A stretch of DNA of 64,000 bases from Saccharopolyspora sp. SCSIO 74807 (GCF_037023755.1 NZ_CP146100.1:2358501-2422500), one strand, 5' to 3'; numbered from the stretch's first letter, positions 46,443-55,782 are shown. The notes: a model not told the origin generated them from the letters alone. Made by a program: numbers and translations.

Positions 46443-47312
46443 ATGGCCGCGACCGAGCAGTACCTGCCGCCGCCGACGGCCTGGCGCCGCCGGCTGTCCC
46501 TGCTGGTGTCCAAACCCGGTGACGCGATTGCCGGGCTCGGCTGGCAGCTGTCGTTCTACCTGCGCGCACTGGCGTTGTCCCCGTTGACGTTGCGCAAGTA
46601 CCCGCGGGAGACGGGCAGGCTGCTGACCGAGGTGATGTTCGGCAGCGGCGCGCTGGCCGTCATCGGCGGAACGCTCGGCGTGATGATCGGCATGACCGTG
46701 TGCACCGGCGCGATCGTCGGGTTGCAGGGCTATTCCTCGCTGGACCAGCTCGGCACGTCCGCGCTGACCGGGTTCATCGCCGCCTACTTCGACACCCGCG
46801 AGGTCGCGCCGATGGCCGCGGGCCTGGCGCTGTCGGCGACGGTCGGGTGCGGCTTCACCGCGCAGCTGGGCGCGATGCGGATCTCCGACGAGATCGACGC
46901 GCTCGAAGTGATGGGGGTGCGCACGGTGCCGTACCTGGTGACCAGCCGGGTGCTGGCCGGGCTGGCCGCGGTGATCCCGCTGTACGTGGTGGGGCTGCTC
47001 GGCTCGTACTTCGCGTCCCGGGAGATCACGGTGCTGTTCTACGGGCAGTCGGCCGGTACTTACGACCACTACTTCCACCTGTTCCTGCCGCCGCAGGACG
47101 TGCTGTGGTCGTTCGGCAAGGTGCTGGTGTTCAGCCTCGTGGTGATCCTGACGCACTGCTACTACGGCTATACCGCCAGCGGCGGGCCCGCTGGCGTGGG
47201 GACCGCGGTCGGCCGGGCGGTGCGCACCTCGATCGTGCTGGTGGCCGTGCTCGATTTCTTCCTGAGCCTAGCCATTTGGGGCTCGACGACCACGGTCCGA
47301 ATCGCGGGTTGA
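46443..47312 (+). CDS. yrbE4B: Mce4 permease subunit YrbE4B
   Basis: 289-aa second permease subunit: GMTVCTGAIVGLQGYSSLDQ, GCGFTAQLGAMRISDEIDALEVMG (coupling helix) and a C-terminal region with HCYYGYTASGGPAGVGTAVG typical of YrbE proteins. Multiple membrane spans. It lies in the inner-membrane importer with YrbE4A and MceG. Confidence 0.93.
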   Translation: MAATEQYLPPPTAWRRRLSLLVSKPGDAIAGLGWQLSFYLRALALSPLTLRKYPRETGRLLTEVMFGSGALAVIGGTLGVMIGMTVCTGAIVGLQGYSSLDQLGTSALTGFIAAYFDTREVAPMAAGLALSATVGCGFTAQLGAMRISDEIDALEVMGVRTVPYLVTSRVLAGLAAVIPLYVVGLLGSYFASREITVLFYGQSAGTYDHYFHLFLPPQDVLWSFGKVLVFSLVVILTHCYYGYTASGGPAGVGTAVGRAVRTSIVLVAVLDFFLSLAIWGSTTTVRIAG

Positions 47313-47333
47313 CCGGGGAACGAGGAGTGTCCG

Positions 47334-48698
47334 ATGAGGACTCGTGAACACCGCGGCCGGCGCCGCTACCAGCTCTACGGGCTGGTCTTCCTGCTGGTCT
47401 CGGCGTTGTTCTTCGCCGCCATGATCGGCGTCTACCAGAAGGCGTTCACGCCGGTCGTGCCCGTCGCGCTGCACACCGACCGCGTCGGCAACCAGATGCG
47501 CGAAGGCGCCGACGTGAAGGTGCGCGGCGTGGTGGTCGGCGAGGTGCGTTCGGTGACCTCCGGGCAGGGCAACGCGGTGCTGAACCTGGCGCTGCAACCG
47601 GGAATGGCCGCCGAGATCCCGGCCGGCGTCTCGGCGCGACTGCTGCCGAAGACGCTGTTCGGCGAGCGCTACGTCTCGCTGCAGATGCCCGAGAAGAACT
47701 CCGGTGCGCATCTGGCCAGCGGTGACGTGATCGGCCAGGACCGCAGCGGGGCCGCGATGGAGATTGAGAAGGTGCTCGGCGACCTGCTGCCGCTGCTGCA
47801 GGCCGTGCAGCCGCAGGACCTCGCGGCGACGTTGAACGCGGTGTCGCAGGCGCTGGACGGGCGCGGTGAGCAGCTCGGCCAGACCGTGCGGGACCTGGAC
47901 AGCTACCTGGCGAAGTTCAACCCGCAGCTGCCGCGGCTGGAATCGGTCATCGACCGGGTCGACGACGTCGCGCAGACCTACCACGAAGCGGCCCCGGACC
48001 TGCTGCGCGCGATGAACGACTTCACCACGACGAGCAAAACCGTGGCACAGCACCAGGATCAGCTCCAGCACCTGTGGCAAGCCACCAACGTCACCGCGGT
48101 GAACGCGACCCGGTTCCTGGAAGCCAACCAGGACAACATGATCCGGCTCGCCTCCGACTCCCGGCAGACGCTGGAGCTGTTCGGCCGCTACGCGCCGCAG
48201 TACAAATGCGTGCTCGACCAGGTCAACGACAGTATCCCGCTGGCGGAGAAGGCGTTCGGCAAGGGCGATCCGGTGCCGATGCAGAAGGTGACCATCGAGG
48301 TCACCGGCAGCCGCGGGAAGTACCTGCCGGGCACCGACTCCCCGGAGTACAACGACAGCCGCGGCCCGCGGTGCTACCCGTGGGTCGAGCCGCCCGCCCG
48401 CTTCCCGCAATACCCGCCGGGCGGGGCGCTGAAGGACGGTTCGACGCATCCGCCTCCGCCGCACGGTCCCGGTGAGCAGCTGCCTGCCGGGGGCGAGGCC
48501 GCGGCTCCCGCGTCCACCAGCCCGCAGTCCGCCGGAGGGAGCTCGGGCGGCCCGCTGGAACCCAACTCACCCGCCGAACGCGATCTGATCGCCGCGCTGC
48601 AAGCGCCGTCGCTGCACCGGCAGCCGAGCGAGGTGCCGGAGTGGAGCAGCTTGCTCGTCGGCCCCGTCTACCGCGGAACGGAGGTGCAGCTGCGATGA
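47334..48698 (+). CDS. mce4A: Mce4A substrate-channel protein
   Basis: First of six Mce/MlaD proteins that form the envelope-spanning channel for sterol uptake. The 454-aa protein has one N-terminal membrane anchor (about residues 14-34), an MlaD domain with REGADVKVRGVVVGEVRSV and LPKTLFGERYVSLQ, then a long helical needle region. A Pro/Gly/Ser-rich, probably unstructured tail (about residues 355-425) precedes the C-terminus and is longer than in mycobacterial Mce4A (~400 aa). The end overlaps mce4B (ATGA). Confidence 0.92.
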   Translation: MRTREHRGRRRYQLYGLVFLLVSALFFAAMIGVYQKAFTPVVPVALHTDRVGNQMREGADVKVRGVVVGEVRSVTSGQGNAVLNLALQPGMAAEIPAGVSARLLPKTLFGERYVSLQMPEKNSGAHLASGDVIGQDRSGAAMEIEKVLGDLLPLLQAVQPQDLAATLNAVSQALDGRGEQLGQTVRDLDSYLAKFNPQLPRLESVIDRVDDVAQTYHEAAPDLLRAMNDFTTTSKTVAQHQDQLQHLWQATNVTAVNATRFLEANQDNMIRLASDSRQTLELFGRYAPQYKCVLDQVNDSIPLAEKAFGKGDPVPMQKVTIEVTGSRGKYLPGTDSPEYNDSRGPRCYPWVEPPARFPQYPPGGALKDGSTHPPPPHGPGEQLPAGGEAAAPASTSPQSAGGSSGGPLEPNSPAERDLIAALQAPSLHRQPSEVPEWSSLLVGPVYRGTEVQLR

Positions 48699-49729
48699 GG
48701 GGACTGACCGGGCCGCTGCTGAAGCTGATCGCGTTCACCGTCGTCACGGTCGTGCTCACGGCGCTGCTGGCGATGACCGTGGCCGCCTCCAACGTCGGCG
48801 GAACTTCCTCCTACGGCGCGAAGTTCGCCGACGCGTCCGGAATCGGCGAGGGCGACGAGGTCCGCATGGCCGGAGTCCGCGTCGGCCAGGTGTCCTCGCT
48901 GGAGGTCGTGGACGGCACCCGCGCGCTCGTGCGCTTCGAGGTCGACTCCGCGCGCAAGCTGCCGACGAGCACGGTCGCCACCGTCAAGTACCGCAACCTC
49001 GCCGGACAGCGCTACCTCGCGCTGGACGCGGCGATGTCGCCGGGCAAGCCGGTGCTGCCGGCGGGCGGCACGCTGCCGGTGAGCCAGACCCGGCCCGCGC
49101 TGAACCTCACGGCGCTGTTCAACGGGTTCCGCCCGCTGTTCCAGGCGCTGCAGCCGCAGGACGTCAACAAGCTCTCCGGCGAGCTGATCCAGGTGTTGCA
49201 GGGCCAGGGCGGCACGATCGACAGCATCCTGCAGCACACCGCATCGCTGACCGCCACGATGGCGCAGAAGGACCAGGTGATCGGGCAGGTCATCGACAAC
49301 CTGAACGCGGTGCTCGGGCAGGTCAACTCCCGCGGCCCGCAGCTGTCCGAACTGATCACCTCGCTGCAACGGCTGGTCAGCGGGTTCGCCGAGCAGCGCG
49401 AACCGATCGGCGAGGCGGTCGGCGCGCTGGACGAGCTCACCAACACCACGGCCGGTCTGCTCGAGCAGGCGCGGCCGCCGCTGAAGCAGGACGTCTCCGC
49501 GCTCAAGGACCTCTCGAAGGGCCTCAACGCCGGGCTGCCCGGCCTGGAGCACGACCTGCAAACGCTGCCGAACCGGCTGGATTCGCTGACCCGCACGGTC
49601 AGCTACGGAAGCTGGTTCAACTTCTACCTGTGCCAGATGAACGGGACGGTCGGCATCGCCGGTCTGGACATCACCGCGCAGGTGCTGCCGCTGCCCCTGA
49701 CCGAGACGGCGACGAGGTGCCAGTCATGA
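48695..49729 (+). CDS. mce4B: Mce4B substrate-channel protein
   Basis: 344-aa Mce protein with an N-terminal anchor (LLKLIAFTVVTVVLTALLAM), MlaD domain (GDEVRMAGVRVGQVSSLEV; VKYRNLAGQRYLALD) and helical C-terminal part ending in a short Cys-containing segment (FNFYLCQMNGTV). The ATG overlaps the mce4A stop. A longer frame starting earlier in mce4A is rejected. Confidence 0.92.
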   Translation: MRGLTGPLLKLIAFTVVTVVLTALLAMTVAASNVGGTSSYGAKFADASGIGEGDEVRMAGVRVGQVSSLEVVDGTRALVRFEVDSARKLPTSTVATVKYRNLAGQRYLALDAAMSPGKPVLPAGGTLPVSQTRPALNLTALFNGFRPLFQALQPQDVNKLSGELIQVLQGQGGTIDSILQHTASLTATMAQKDQVIGQVIDNLNAVLGQVNSRGPQLSELITSLQRLVSGFAEQREPIGEAVGALDELTNTTAGLLEQARPPLKQDVSALKDLSKGLNAGLPGLEHDLQTLPNRLDSLTRTVSYGSWFNFYLCQMNGTVGIAGLDITAQVLPLPLTETATRCQS

Positions 49730-50754
49730 GCACACCACTGCGGGACCGCGACCAGGCGACCGTCGGGATCGTCGCCCTCGGGCTGCTGATCACCGCCTGC
49801 CTGGTGGCGTTCTTCGCCAAGGACCTCCCGCTGATCGGCGGGGGCACCACCTACTCGGCGCGGTTCACCGAGTCGGCCGGGCTAACCGCGGGCGACGAGG
49901 TCCAGCTCGCGGGCGTGAAGGTCGGCGAGGTCAGCGACGTGCGACTGGAACGTGATCGAGTGCTGGTGCACTTCACCGTCGACGACGCGCGGGTCGGCGA
50001 CCGCAGCCGGGTGTCGTTGCAGATCAAGACGCTGCTGGGGGCGAAGAACCTCGCGTTGCAGCCGCAGGGCAGCGCCGAGCAGGACCCGGACGAGACGATC
50101 CCGGCCTCGCGGACCGAGGTGCCGTTCGACATCCCGGACGCGCTGGACGAGCTGACCCGCACCACCGAGCGGATCGACACCGACCAGCTCGGCCGCAGTT
50201 TCCAGGTGCTCTCCGAGACCTTGCGCGACACCCCGCAGCACTTGGGCGGCGCGGTCGACGGGCTCTCCGCGCTGTCGCGCACGATCGCTTCCCGCGACCA
50301 GCAGCTTTCCGAGCTGCTGCACAACACCGCCGGGGTCAGCAAGGTCGCCGCGGACCGCAACGAGCAGGTCCGCAAGCTCGTCGAGGACGGCAACCTGCTG
50401 CTCGCGGAACTGCAGCACCGCAAGGAGTCGATCAGTTCGCTGCTGCGCGGCACGCAGGCGGTCTCCACCCAGATCCGCGGCATGATCGCGGACAACCAGG
50501 CGGACCTGAACCCCGCGCTGCGCGAGCTCGAGAACGTCACCTCGATGTTGCAGCGCAACCAGGACAACCTCGCGAACACGATCGCCTCGCTCAAGCCGTA
50601 CGTGACCGGCTTCAACAACACCGTCGGCAACGGGCGCTGGTTCGACGGCTACCTCTGCGGGCTGCTGCCGCCTTCGGTCAGCGCCGGTCCGCTGCAGGTC
50701 AATCCCGAGGGCTGCGATCTCGCGCAACAGCAAGGATCGGGGGGCGGACGATGA
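49726..50754 (+). CDS. mce4C: Mce4C substrate-channel protein
   Basis: 342-aa Mce protein: N-terminal anchor (VGIVALGLLITACLVAFFA), MlaD domain (GDEVQLAGVKVGEVSDVRL; LQIKTLLGAKNLALQP), long helix-rich stretch and GRWFDGYLCGLLPP near the end. ATG overlaps the mce4B stop (ATGA), and its own stop overlaps mce4D, so translation is coupled through the set. Confidence 0.92.
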   Translation: MSTPLRDRDQATVGIVALGLLITACLVAFFAKDLPLIGGGTTYSARFTESAGLTAGDEVQLAGVKVGEVSDVRLERDRVLVHFTVDDARVGDRSRVSLQIKTLLGAKNLALQPQGSAEQDPDETIPASRTEVPFDIPDALDELTRTTERIDTDQLGRSFQVLSETLRDTPQHLGGAVDGLSALSRTIASRDQQLSELLHNTAGVSKVAADRNEQVRKLVEDGNLLLAELQHRKESISSLLRGTQAVSTQIRGMIADNQADLNPALRELENVTSMLQRNQDNLANTIASLKPYVTGFNNTVGNGRWFDGYLCGLLPPSVSAGPLQVNPEGCDLAQQQGSGGGR

Positions 50755-51962
50755 ACACCGCGACCGCGCGGCATCCCGCGGCCACGGCGCTGATCGCGTT
50801 CGGCTGCGTGCTCGCGCTGCTGATCAGCGGCGGGCTGTGGTGGGCTTTCCGGAACCCGGACCTGCGGATCACCGCCTACTTCGACCGGGCGGTGGGGCTC
50901 TACGAGCACTCGTCGGTGCGCGTGCTGGGCGTCGAAGTGGGCCAGGTCGATTCGGTCGTCCCGGCAGGCGGTCAAGTGCGGGTCGACATGACCGTCGACG
51001 AGGGCGTGGCCGTCCCGGCCGGGGCGAAGGCCGTGATGGTCGCGCCGAGCCTGGTCAGCGACCGCTACGTGCAGCTGACCCCGGCCTACACCGACGGGCC
51101 GACGATGGCTTCCGGTGCGGTGGTGCCGAAGGACCGCACCATGACGCCCGCGGACCTCGACGACCTCTACCGCAGCGCGAACGCGCTGTCCCAGGCGCTC
51201 GGGCCGAATGGCGCGAACAAGCGCGGGGACCTGTCGAACCTGCTGGACACGGCCTCAGCCAACCTCGACGGCAACGGGGAGAAGCTGAACGGCACGATCC
51301 AGCGGCTCGGCGAATTGTCCGGCACGTTGGAGCATTCGCAGGGCGACCTGTTCGCCACGGTGGACAACTTGAACGAGTTCACCGCGACGCTGGCTTCCAG
51401 CGACGCGCAGGTGCAGGAGTTCTACGGCCGGATCGCCGATGTTTCCGGTTTCCTCGCCGACGAGCGGCAGCAGACCGCGGCTTCGCTGAGTTCGCTGGCG
51501 ACCGCGCTCGGCGACCTGGAGGGCTTCGTCCGGGACAACCGGGAATCCGCTTCGGCGAACGTGCACAACCTGGCCGGGGTCACCCAGGCGCTGGTGGATC
51601 AGCGCGAAGCGCTCGGTGAGGTGCTGGACATCGCGCCGACCGGGGCCAGCAACTTCATCAACGCCTACGACGCCGCGTCCGGTTCCGTCGCGGTGCGGGC
51701 GAACATCAACGAGCTGACCAATCCGCCGGTGCTGATGGTCTGCAAGCTGCTGGAGCACTCCACGCCGCAGCAGGTCCCGGAGGACCTGCGCAAGGCGTGC
51801 GGTGAGTTGGCGCCGGTGCTGGACGGCACGCTCAAGCTGCCGTCGGTGGGCGAGACGGTGCACCACCTCGGCCAGGGCCAACTGCCGCCGCTGCCGTTGC
51901 CGCTGGCCGCGAACACGCCCACCGGGGGCGCTCCGGCCGCGCCGCCGAACGGGGGGCCGTGA
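50751..51962 (+). CDS. mce4D: Mce4D substrate-channel protein
   Basis: 403-aa Mce protein with membrane anchor (LIAFGCVLALLISGGLWWAF), MlaD core (HSSVRVLGVEVGQVDSV; MVAPSLVSDRYVQLTP), helical region and a Pro/Gly/Ala tail. The C-terminal part carries two cysteines (VCKLLEHS; RKACGEL) that could form a disulfide. It overlaps the neighbours on both sides. Confidence 0.92.
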   Translation: MNTATARHPAATALIAFGCVLALLISGGLWWAFRNPDLRITAYFDRAVGLYEHSSVRVLGVEVGQVDSVVPAGGQVRVDMTVDEGVAVPAGAKAVMVAPSLVSDRYVQLTPAYTDGPTMASGAVVPKDRTMTPADLDDLYRSANALSQALGPNGANKRGDLSNLLDTASANLDGNGEKLNGTIQRLGELSGTLEHSQGDLFATVDNLNEFTATLASSDAQVQEFYGRIADVSGFLADERQQTAASLSSLATALGDLEGFVRDNRESASANVHNLAGVTQALVDQREALGEVLDIAPTGASNFINAYDAASGSVAVRANINELTNPPVLMVCKLLEHSTPQQVPEDLRKACGELAPVLDGTLKLPSVGETVHHLGQGQLPPLPLPLAANTPTGGAPAAPPNGGP

Positions 51963-53122
51963 TGCGACGCCTGCTGGTCTGCGCGCTGGTGACGCTGCTG
52001 CTGTCCGGCTGCGGGACCTCGCTGTACGAGGCCCCGCTGCCCGGCGGTGCCGATCTGGGCGATGAGCCGTACCGGGTGCGCGTGCACTTCGCCGACGTGC
52101 TGGATCTGGTGCCGCAGGCCGGGGTGAAGGTCAACGACGTGACCGTCGGCAAGGTCGAGAAGATCGGGCTGGCCCCGGACAACACGACCGCGGTCGCCAC
52201 CCTGGCGGTCAACGGCGACATGCGGCTTCCCGGCAATGCCGAGGCGCGGCTGCGCCAATCCAGCCTGTTGGGCGAGAAGTTCGTCGAACTCGCTCCGTCG
52301 GCGAACGAACCGGCGCGCGGCTCGCTGCGCGACGGCGCGGTGATCCCGCTGGAGCGCACGAACCGCAACCCGCAGGTGGAGGAGGTGCTGGGCGCGCTGT
52401 CGCTGCTGCTCAACGGCGGCGGAGTCGGCGAGCTGCGCGGCATCGTCGACGAGTTGAACACCGCGATGTCCGGCAACGAACCCAGAATCCGCTCCATGCT
52501 GTCCAGAGTGGATGAAGCGGTCACCCGGCTGGACGGGCAGAAGCAGGACATCACCCGCGCCCTGGACGGGCTCAACCGGCTCTCGGCCGATCTGCGCGCG
52601 CAGACCGGTGACCTCGTCGCCGGGCTGGACGGGCTGTCGCCGGGATTGCGCACGATCGAGCAGCAACGCGACCAGCTGGTGGCGATGCTCCAGTCGCTGG
52701 ACCGGTTCTCCGGGGTTGCGACGCACACCATCGATGCCAGCCAGGAAGATCTCGTCGCGGATCTGCGCGCGTTGGAGCCGACGCTGCGCGAGCTCGCCAA
52801 GGCCGGCGAGGGATTGCCGAAGGCGATCGGCTACCTGGCCACCTACCCGTTCCCGGAGGAGGCGATGCACCCGCTCAAGGGCGATTTCGTGAACGTGGAC
52901 GTGGACCTGGATCTCGACTTGACCAGCGTGCTCGGGAATCTCTCCAACAGTTCCGGGCCGCTGCTGCCGCTGCCCGGGCTCAACGACGCGACGCCGCAGG
53001 CACCGCAGGAGCCCGGCCGGTCCCCGGTTCCCGGCCTGCCTCCGGACTCGGCTCAGCCGGGACAGGCTCCGCCGCCCGGTCAGTCCGGCGGATTGCTCGA
53101 CCACCTGCTCGGGGGGAAGTGA
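51962..53122 (+). CDS. mce4E: Mce4E lipoprotein (LprN-like)
   Basis: 386-aa Mce protein in the fifth, lipoprotein position (LprN in mycobacteria). The signal peptide is RRLLVCALVTLLLSGCGTS with lipobox LSGC at residues 14-17. The MlaD domain (GVKVNDVTVGKVEKIGL; RQSSLLGEKFVELAP), helical region and a Pro/Gly-rich C-terminus follow. ATG 51962 shares one base with the mce4D stop (TGATG); a GTG one codon earlier is also possible. Confidence 0.92.
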   Translation: MRRLLVCALVTLLLSGCGTSLYEAPLPGGADLGDEPYRVRVHFADVLDLVPQAGVKVNDVTVGKVEKIGLAPDNTTAVATLAVNGDMRLPGNAEARLRQSSLLGEKFVELAPSANEPARGSLRDGAVIPLERTNRNPQVEEVLGALSLLLNGGGVGELRGIVDELNTAMSGNEPRIRSMLSRVDEAVTRLDGQKQDITRALDGLNRLSADLRAQTGDLVAGLDGLSPGLRTIEQQRDQLVAMLQSLDRFSGVATHTIDASQEDLVADLRALEPTLRELAKAGEGLPKAIGYLATYPFPEEAMHPLKGDFVNVDVDLDLDLTSVLGNLSNSSGPLLPLPGLNDATPQAPQEPGRSPVPGLPPDSAQPGQAPPPGQSGGLLDHLLGGK

Positions 53123-54291
53123 TGTTCAGCCGAGGCACCAAGATCCGGCTGGGGTTGTTCCTGGCCATCGCGGTCATCGGGATCGGTTTCACCGGTGCCC
53201 GGTACGCGGGCGTGGACCGGTTGTTCGGCGGCAACGGTTACGCCGTCACCGTGAACATGCCCGATTCCGGCGGGGTTTTCGTCAATTCCGAGGTGACGTA
53301 CCGCGGCGTGGCGGTCGGCCGTGTCACCGCGCTGCGGCTCACCGACCGCGGAATGGCCGCCGACCTGCACATCGAGAACGGAACACCGCCGATTCCCGCG
53401 GACGCGCGGGCCGCGGTGGCGAACCGCTCGGCGGTGGGCGAGCAGTACATCGACCTGCGCCCGGACGACAACCGCGGGCCGATGCTGGCGGAGGGTTCGG
53501 TGATCCCGGTCGAGCGCACCGAGTTGCCGCCACCGCCGGAGTCCCTGCTGGTGAACCTGGACAACCTGGTGACCAGCGTGCCCCTCGACTCGTTGCGCAC
53601 CGTCGTGGACGAGACGGGGAAGGCTTTCCAAGGCACCGGCCCGCACTTGCAGCAGATGCTGGACAGCACCAGTTCGCTGGTCAAAGCGGCCGATCGGAAC
53701 CTGCCGCAGACGACGGGGCTGCTGGACAACTCGGATGTGGTGCTGCGGACGCAGCAGCAGGAAGCCGAGCGGATCACCGGTTTCAGCAAGGGTTTGCGGG
53801 ACATCTCCGGGCAGCTCAAGAGTTCCGACCCGGACCTGCGGCGGCTGATCAACGCGGCGCCGCCTGCCGCGCAGGAGGTGGACGAGCTGTTGCGCACCAG
53901 CCGCTCCGGTTTCGAGAAGACCACGGCGAACCTGCTGACCACCATGCAGCTGCTGGAGGTCCGCACGCCCGCGCTGGAGAACATGCTCGTCGCGCTGCCG
54001 ATCATGTCGGCGGCCAGCCACAGCGCGCAGGACGGCGACGGCCGCGGACATCTGGGCGTGGTGCTGAACTTCTTCAACCCGCTCGCGTGCGAGAAGGGGT
54101 ATGAGGACACCCAGCGCCGCCCCGGCAGCGACACCACACCGGCCCCGACCAACCGCAACATCGAGTGCCAGGAACCTCCGGGCAGCCCCACCAACGTCCG
54201 CGGCTCCGCCAACGTGCCGCGCGCCCCGATCCCCGACGCGGTAGCACCTCCCCAACAGGGCCAGCCGCCACTACCGTTCCCGCTCAACTGA
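53122..54291 (+). CDS. mce4F: Mce4F substrate-channel protein
   Basis: 389-aa last Mce protein: N-terminal anchor (IRLGLFLAIAVIGIGFTGARYAG), MlaD domain (NSEVTYRGVAVGRVTALRL; VANRSAVGEQYIDLRPD), helical part, then a C-terminal domain with single cysteines (FFNPLACEKGYE; NIECQEPPG). The ATG shares a base with the mce4E stop. It ends the mce4 operon; a degenerate palindrome follows 30 bp on. Confidence 0.92.
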   Translation: MFSRGTKIRLGLFLAIAVIGIGFTGARYAGVDRLFGGNGYAVTVNMPDSGGVFVNSEVTYRGVAVGRVTALRLTDRGMAADLHIENGTPPIPADARAAVANRSAVGEQYIDLRPDDNRGPMLAEGSVIPVERTELPPPPESLLVNLDNLVTSVPLDSLRTVVDETGKAFQGTGPHLQQMLDSTSSLVKAADRNLPQTTGLLDNSDVVLRTQQQEAERITGFSKGLRDISGQLKSSDPDLRRLINAAPPAAQEVDELLRTSRSGFEKTTANLLTTMQLLEVRTPALENMLVALPIMSAASHSAQDGDGRGHLGVVLNFFNPLACEKGYEDTQRRPGSDTTPAPTNRNIECQEPPGSPTNVRGSANVPRAPIPDAVAPPQQGQPPLPFPLN

Positions 54292-54320
54292 CCGGCTTGC
54301 CGGGAACCTGCGCCGGTTCA

Positions 54321-54356
54321 GAACGGAACCGTTCGGCCAGAACGGCCCGCTCACTC
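54321..54356 (+). repeat. Degenerate palindrome after mce4F
   Basis: gaacggaaccgttc (a hairpin in itself) followed by agaacggcccgctcactc resembles the two arms of the double-hairpin repeat, but the tagattgg core is lost. It lies 30 bp after the mce4F stop and may end the operon. Confidence 0.45.
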
Positions 54357-54424
54357 GGGGTGAAGCCGATGCGGAACGGCCGGGCAGCATGGGTGGCTGC
54401 CCGGCCGAACGCGCCGAGATCGGC

Positions 54425-54787
54425 TCAGTTGTTGAGGTCGCGGCAGGCGGCCTCGGGAGCCGCGGCGGAGCCGGCCGTATTGCACTTGACCGAGGTCGCG
54501 TTGTCCAGCGGGCCGTACTCGCGGAGGCGCTCGTCGCCGATCCAGAACTCGATGGTTTCGCCGGTGACGGGCTCGAATTGGTCCTGCTGACCGGCCGCCA
54601 CCTCAGCGCGCCGGACTTCGCCGTTGTCGTCGATGAGCTTGTAGGTCAGGGTGTAGTTGCCCTGGTTGTCGATCAGCACCTGGCTCGGCGACCCCGGGCT
54701 CGCGGCCGCCATACCGGTGGCTCCGACGACACCGGTGACGGCCAGCAGACCGCCGATGATCGCGCGCTTCGCAGCGGACATCTTCAT
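54425..54787 (-). CDS. Small secreted protein of unknown function
   Basis: 120-aa protein with a clear Sec signal peptide (KRAIIGGLLAVTGVVGATG, cleavage after AAA-type MAAASP) and an exported domain of about 90 residues rich in beta strands (NQGNYTLTYKLIDDNG; TIEFWIGDERLREYG), with two cysteines (VKCNT; AACRD) likely to form a disulfide. I do not recognise the family. ATG at 54787 is used because AAGGAGG is then seven bases upstream. It is convergent with mce4F. Confidence 0.7.
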   Translation of the reverse strand: MKMSAAKRAIIGGLLAVTGVVGATGMAAASPGSPSQVLIDNQGNYTLTYKLIDDNGEVRRAEVAAGQQDQFEPVTGETIEFWIGDERLREYGPLDNATSVKCNTAGSAAAPEAACRDLNN

Positions 54788-54967
54788 GATCACGCCTCCT
54801 TGAACTCGATATCCCCAGGAAAATGCGGTCGCGACCGTAGAACGTCAGCGCGACCACCCGCACCGCCGAAGCACGGCCGTTTCCCCAGGTCACAGCCCAC
54901 TTCCGGGAACATCCGGGAAAACCCCGGTGGCGACGCGCGGGATTTCCCGCGCGAATCAGATTCGGTG

Positions 54968-55019
54968 GAAGGGACGGACCTCTTCGCCCCGACAGATCGG
55001 TCGAAGGACCCCTTCACTC
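54968..55019 (+). repeat. Variant palindrome with different arms
   Basis: gaaggg...cctcttcg, core ccgacagatcggt, then cgaaggaccccttcactc. The layout and the agat-ggt core position match the 50-bp family but the arms use GAAGG instead of GAACGG. It may be a related subfamily; pairing is imperfect. Confidence 0.4.
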
Positions 55020-55054
55020 GGAAACCCCGCCCGGGTTCGCGCACGTCCCGTTCT

Positions 55055-55105
55055 GAGTGAACGGCCTGTTCGTCCAATCTATTCGGACGAACGGTCCGTT
55101 CGCTC
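55055..55105 (-). repeat. Intergenic double-hairpin palindrome, copy 9
   Basis: Arms gagtgaacggcctgttcg and cgaacggtccgttcgctc with core ccaatctattcggac (minus orientation). It lies in the 500-bp region between the secreted-protein gene and the small Cys-protein genes. Confidence 0.85.
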
Positions 55106-55287
55106 GGGAGATCGTTCGCTCGGGAAGGAAGGGTGCGGGGGCGCGCCGGGGAGGAATGGCGTGCCCCCGCGGGCCTCCGTCGCGCGGCGCCGTGTCGGGG
55201 CTGGGCGTCGCGGCGGGCAGGAGGCCGTCCTCGGGGCCCGGCGGCGGAGGGGCGGGAGAGCCGCTCGGGCCCGAGGAAGTTCAGGGA
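55106..55287. other. Non-coding GC-rich spacer
   Basis: No supported gene. The sequence begins with a short echo of the repeat end (gatcgttcgctcgggaagg) and is otherwise simple GC-rich DNA up to the stop of the next minus-strand gene. Open frames here lack start sites and codon bias. Confidence 0.4.
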
Positions 55288-55518
55288 TCAGCCGAAGAAT
55301 CCGGTGATCTTCGGGAGTTCGCTGCGCAGCACCGCGTTGCAGGCTTCGCAGGTGGGAGCCCGGACCCAGTCCAGTTCGGGCACCTCGGCGGCCAGCTCTA
55401 CTTCGGTTCCGCACACCGCGGTCGCCTCGGTCTGCCCGCACCAGCGGCGCCCGCGGAAGGCGTGTCGCACCACATCACCGCTCGGACGCCAGAAATGCCG
55501 CGCGGACTCCTCAGACAT
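55288..55518 (-). CDS. Small zinc-finger-like protein
   Basis: 76-aa protein: SARHFWRPSGDVVRHAF, RRWCGQTEATAVCG, then DWVRAPTCEACNAVLR. The HxW start, single Cys pairs and the closing CEAC resemble small actinobacterial zinc-finger proteins encoded beside XRE/DUF397 loci. It overlaps the preceding gene by eight bases (55511-55518). Function unknown. Confidence 0.6.
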   Translation of the reverse strand: MSEESARHFWRPSGDVVRHAFRGRRWCGQTEATAVCGTEVELAAEVPELDWVRAPTCEACNAVLRSELPKITGFFG

Positions 55519-55720
55519 CGCAGGCATCCAGGCACTTCCGGCACGCATCGCGGTCGAACTCCCCGTCCGGACACTCGCCACGCCTCAGATGCAGCGGCCC
55601 GTACACGAAAACCCCGCACACCGCCGGCAAAACGCCCCCATCCGTCCGCCGCACCGCGTGCCAGAACGAATCCACCGGCCCACACGACGCCGCCCACACT
55701 TTGACCGCTGCTTCCACCAC
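55511..55720 (-). CDS. Small Cys-rich protein
   Basis: 69-aa protein: VVEAAVKVWAASCGPVDSFWH, GGVLPAVCGVFVYGP and CPDGEFDRDACRKCLDACDV at the C-terminus. The closing cysteine cluster suggests metal binding. GAGGAGG precedes the GTG at 55720. First gene of a two-gene unit divergent from the XRE-DUF5753 regulator; two palindromic sites lie between. Confidence 0.6.
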   Translation of the reverse strand: MVEAAVKVWAASCGPVDSFWHAVRRTDGGVLPAVCGVFVYGPLHLRRGECPDGEFDRDACRKCLDACDV

Positions 55721-55782
55721 GCAGACCTCCTCTTGTCGCGGCCCGTATCGCCGCGGTTCCGCACTCAGAAACCGGATTATCC

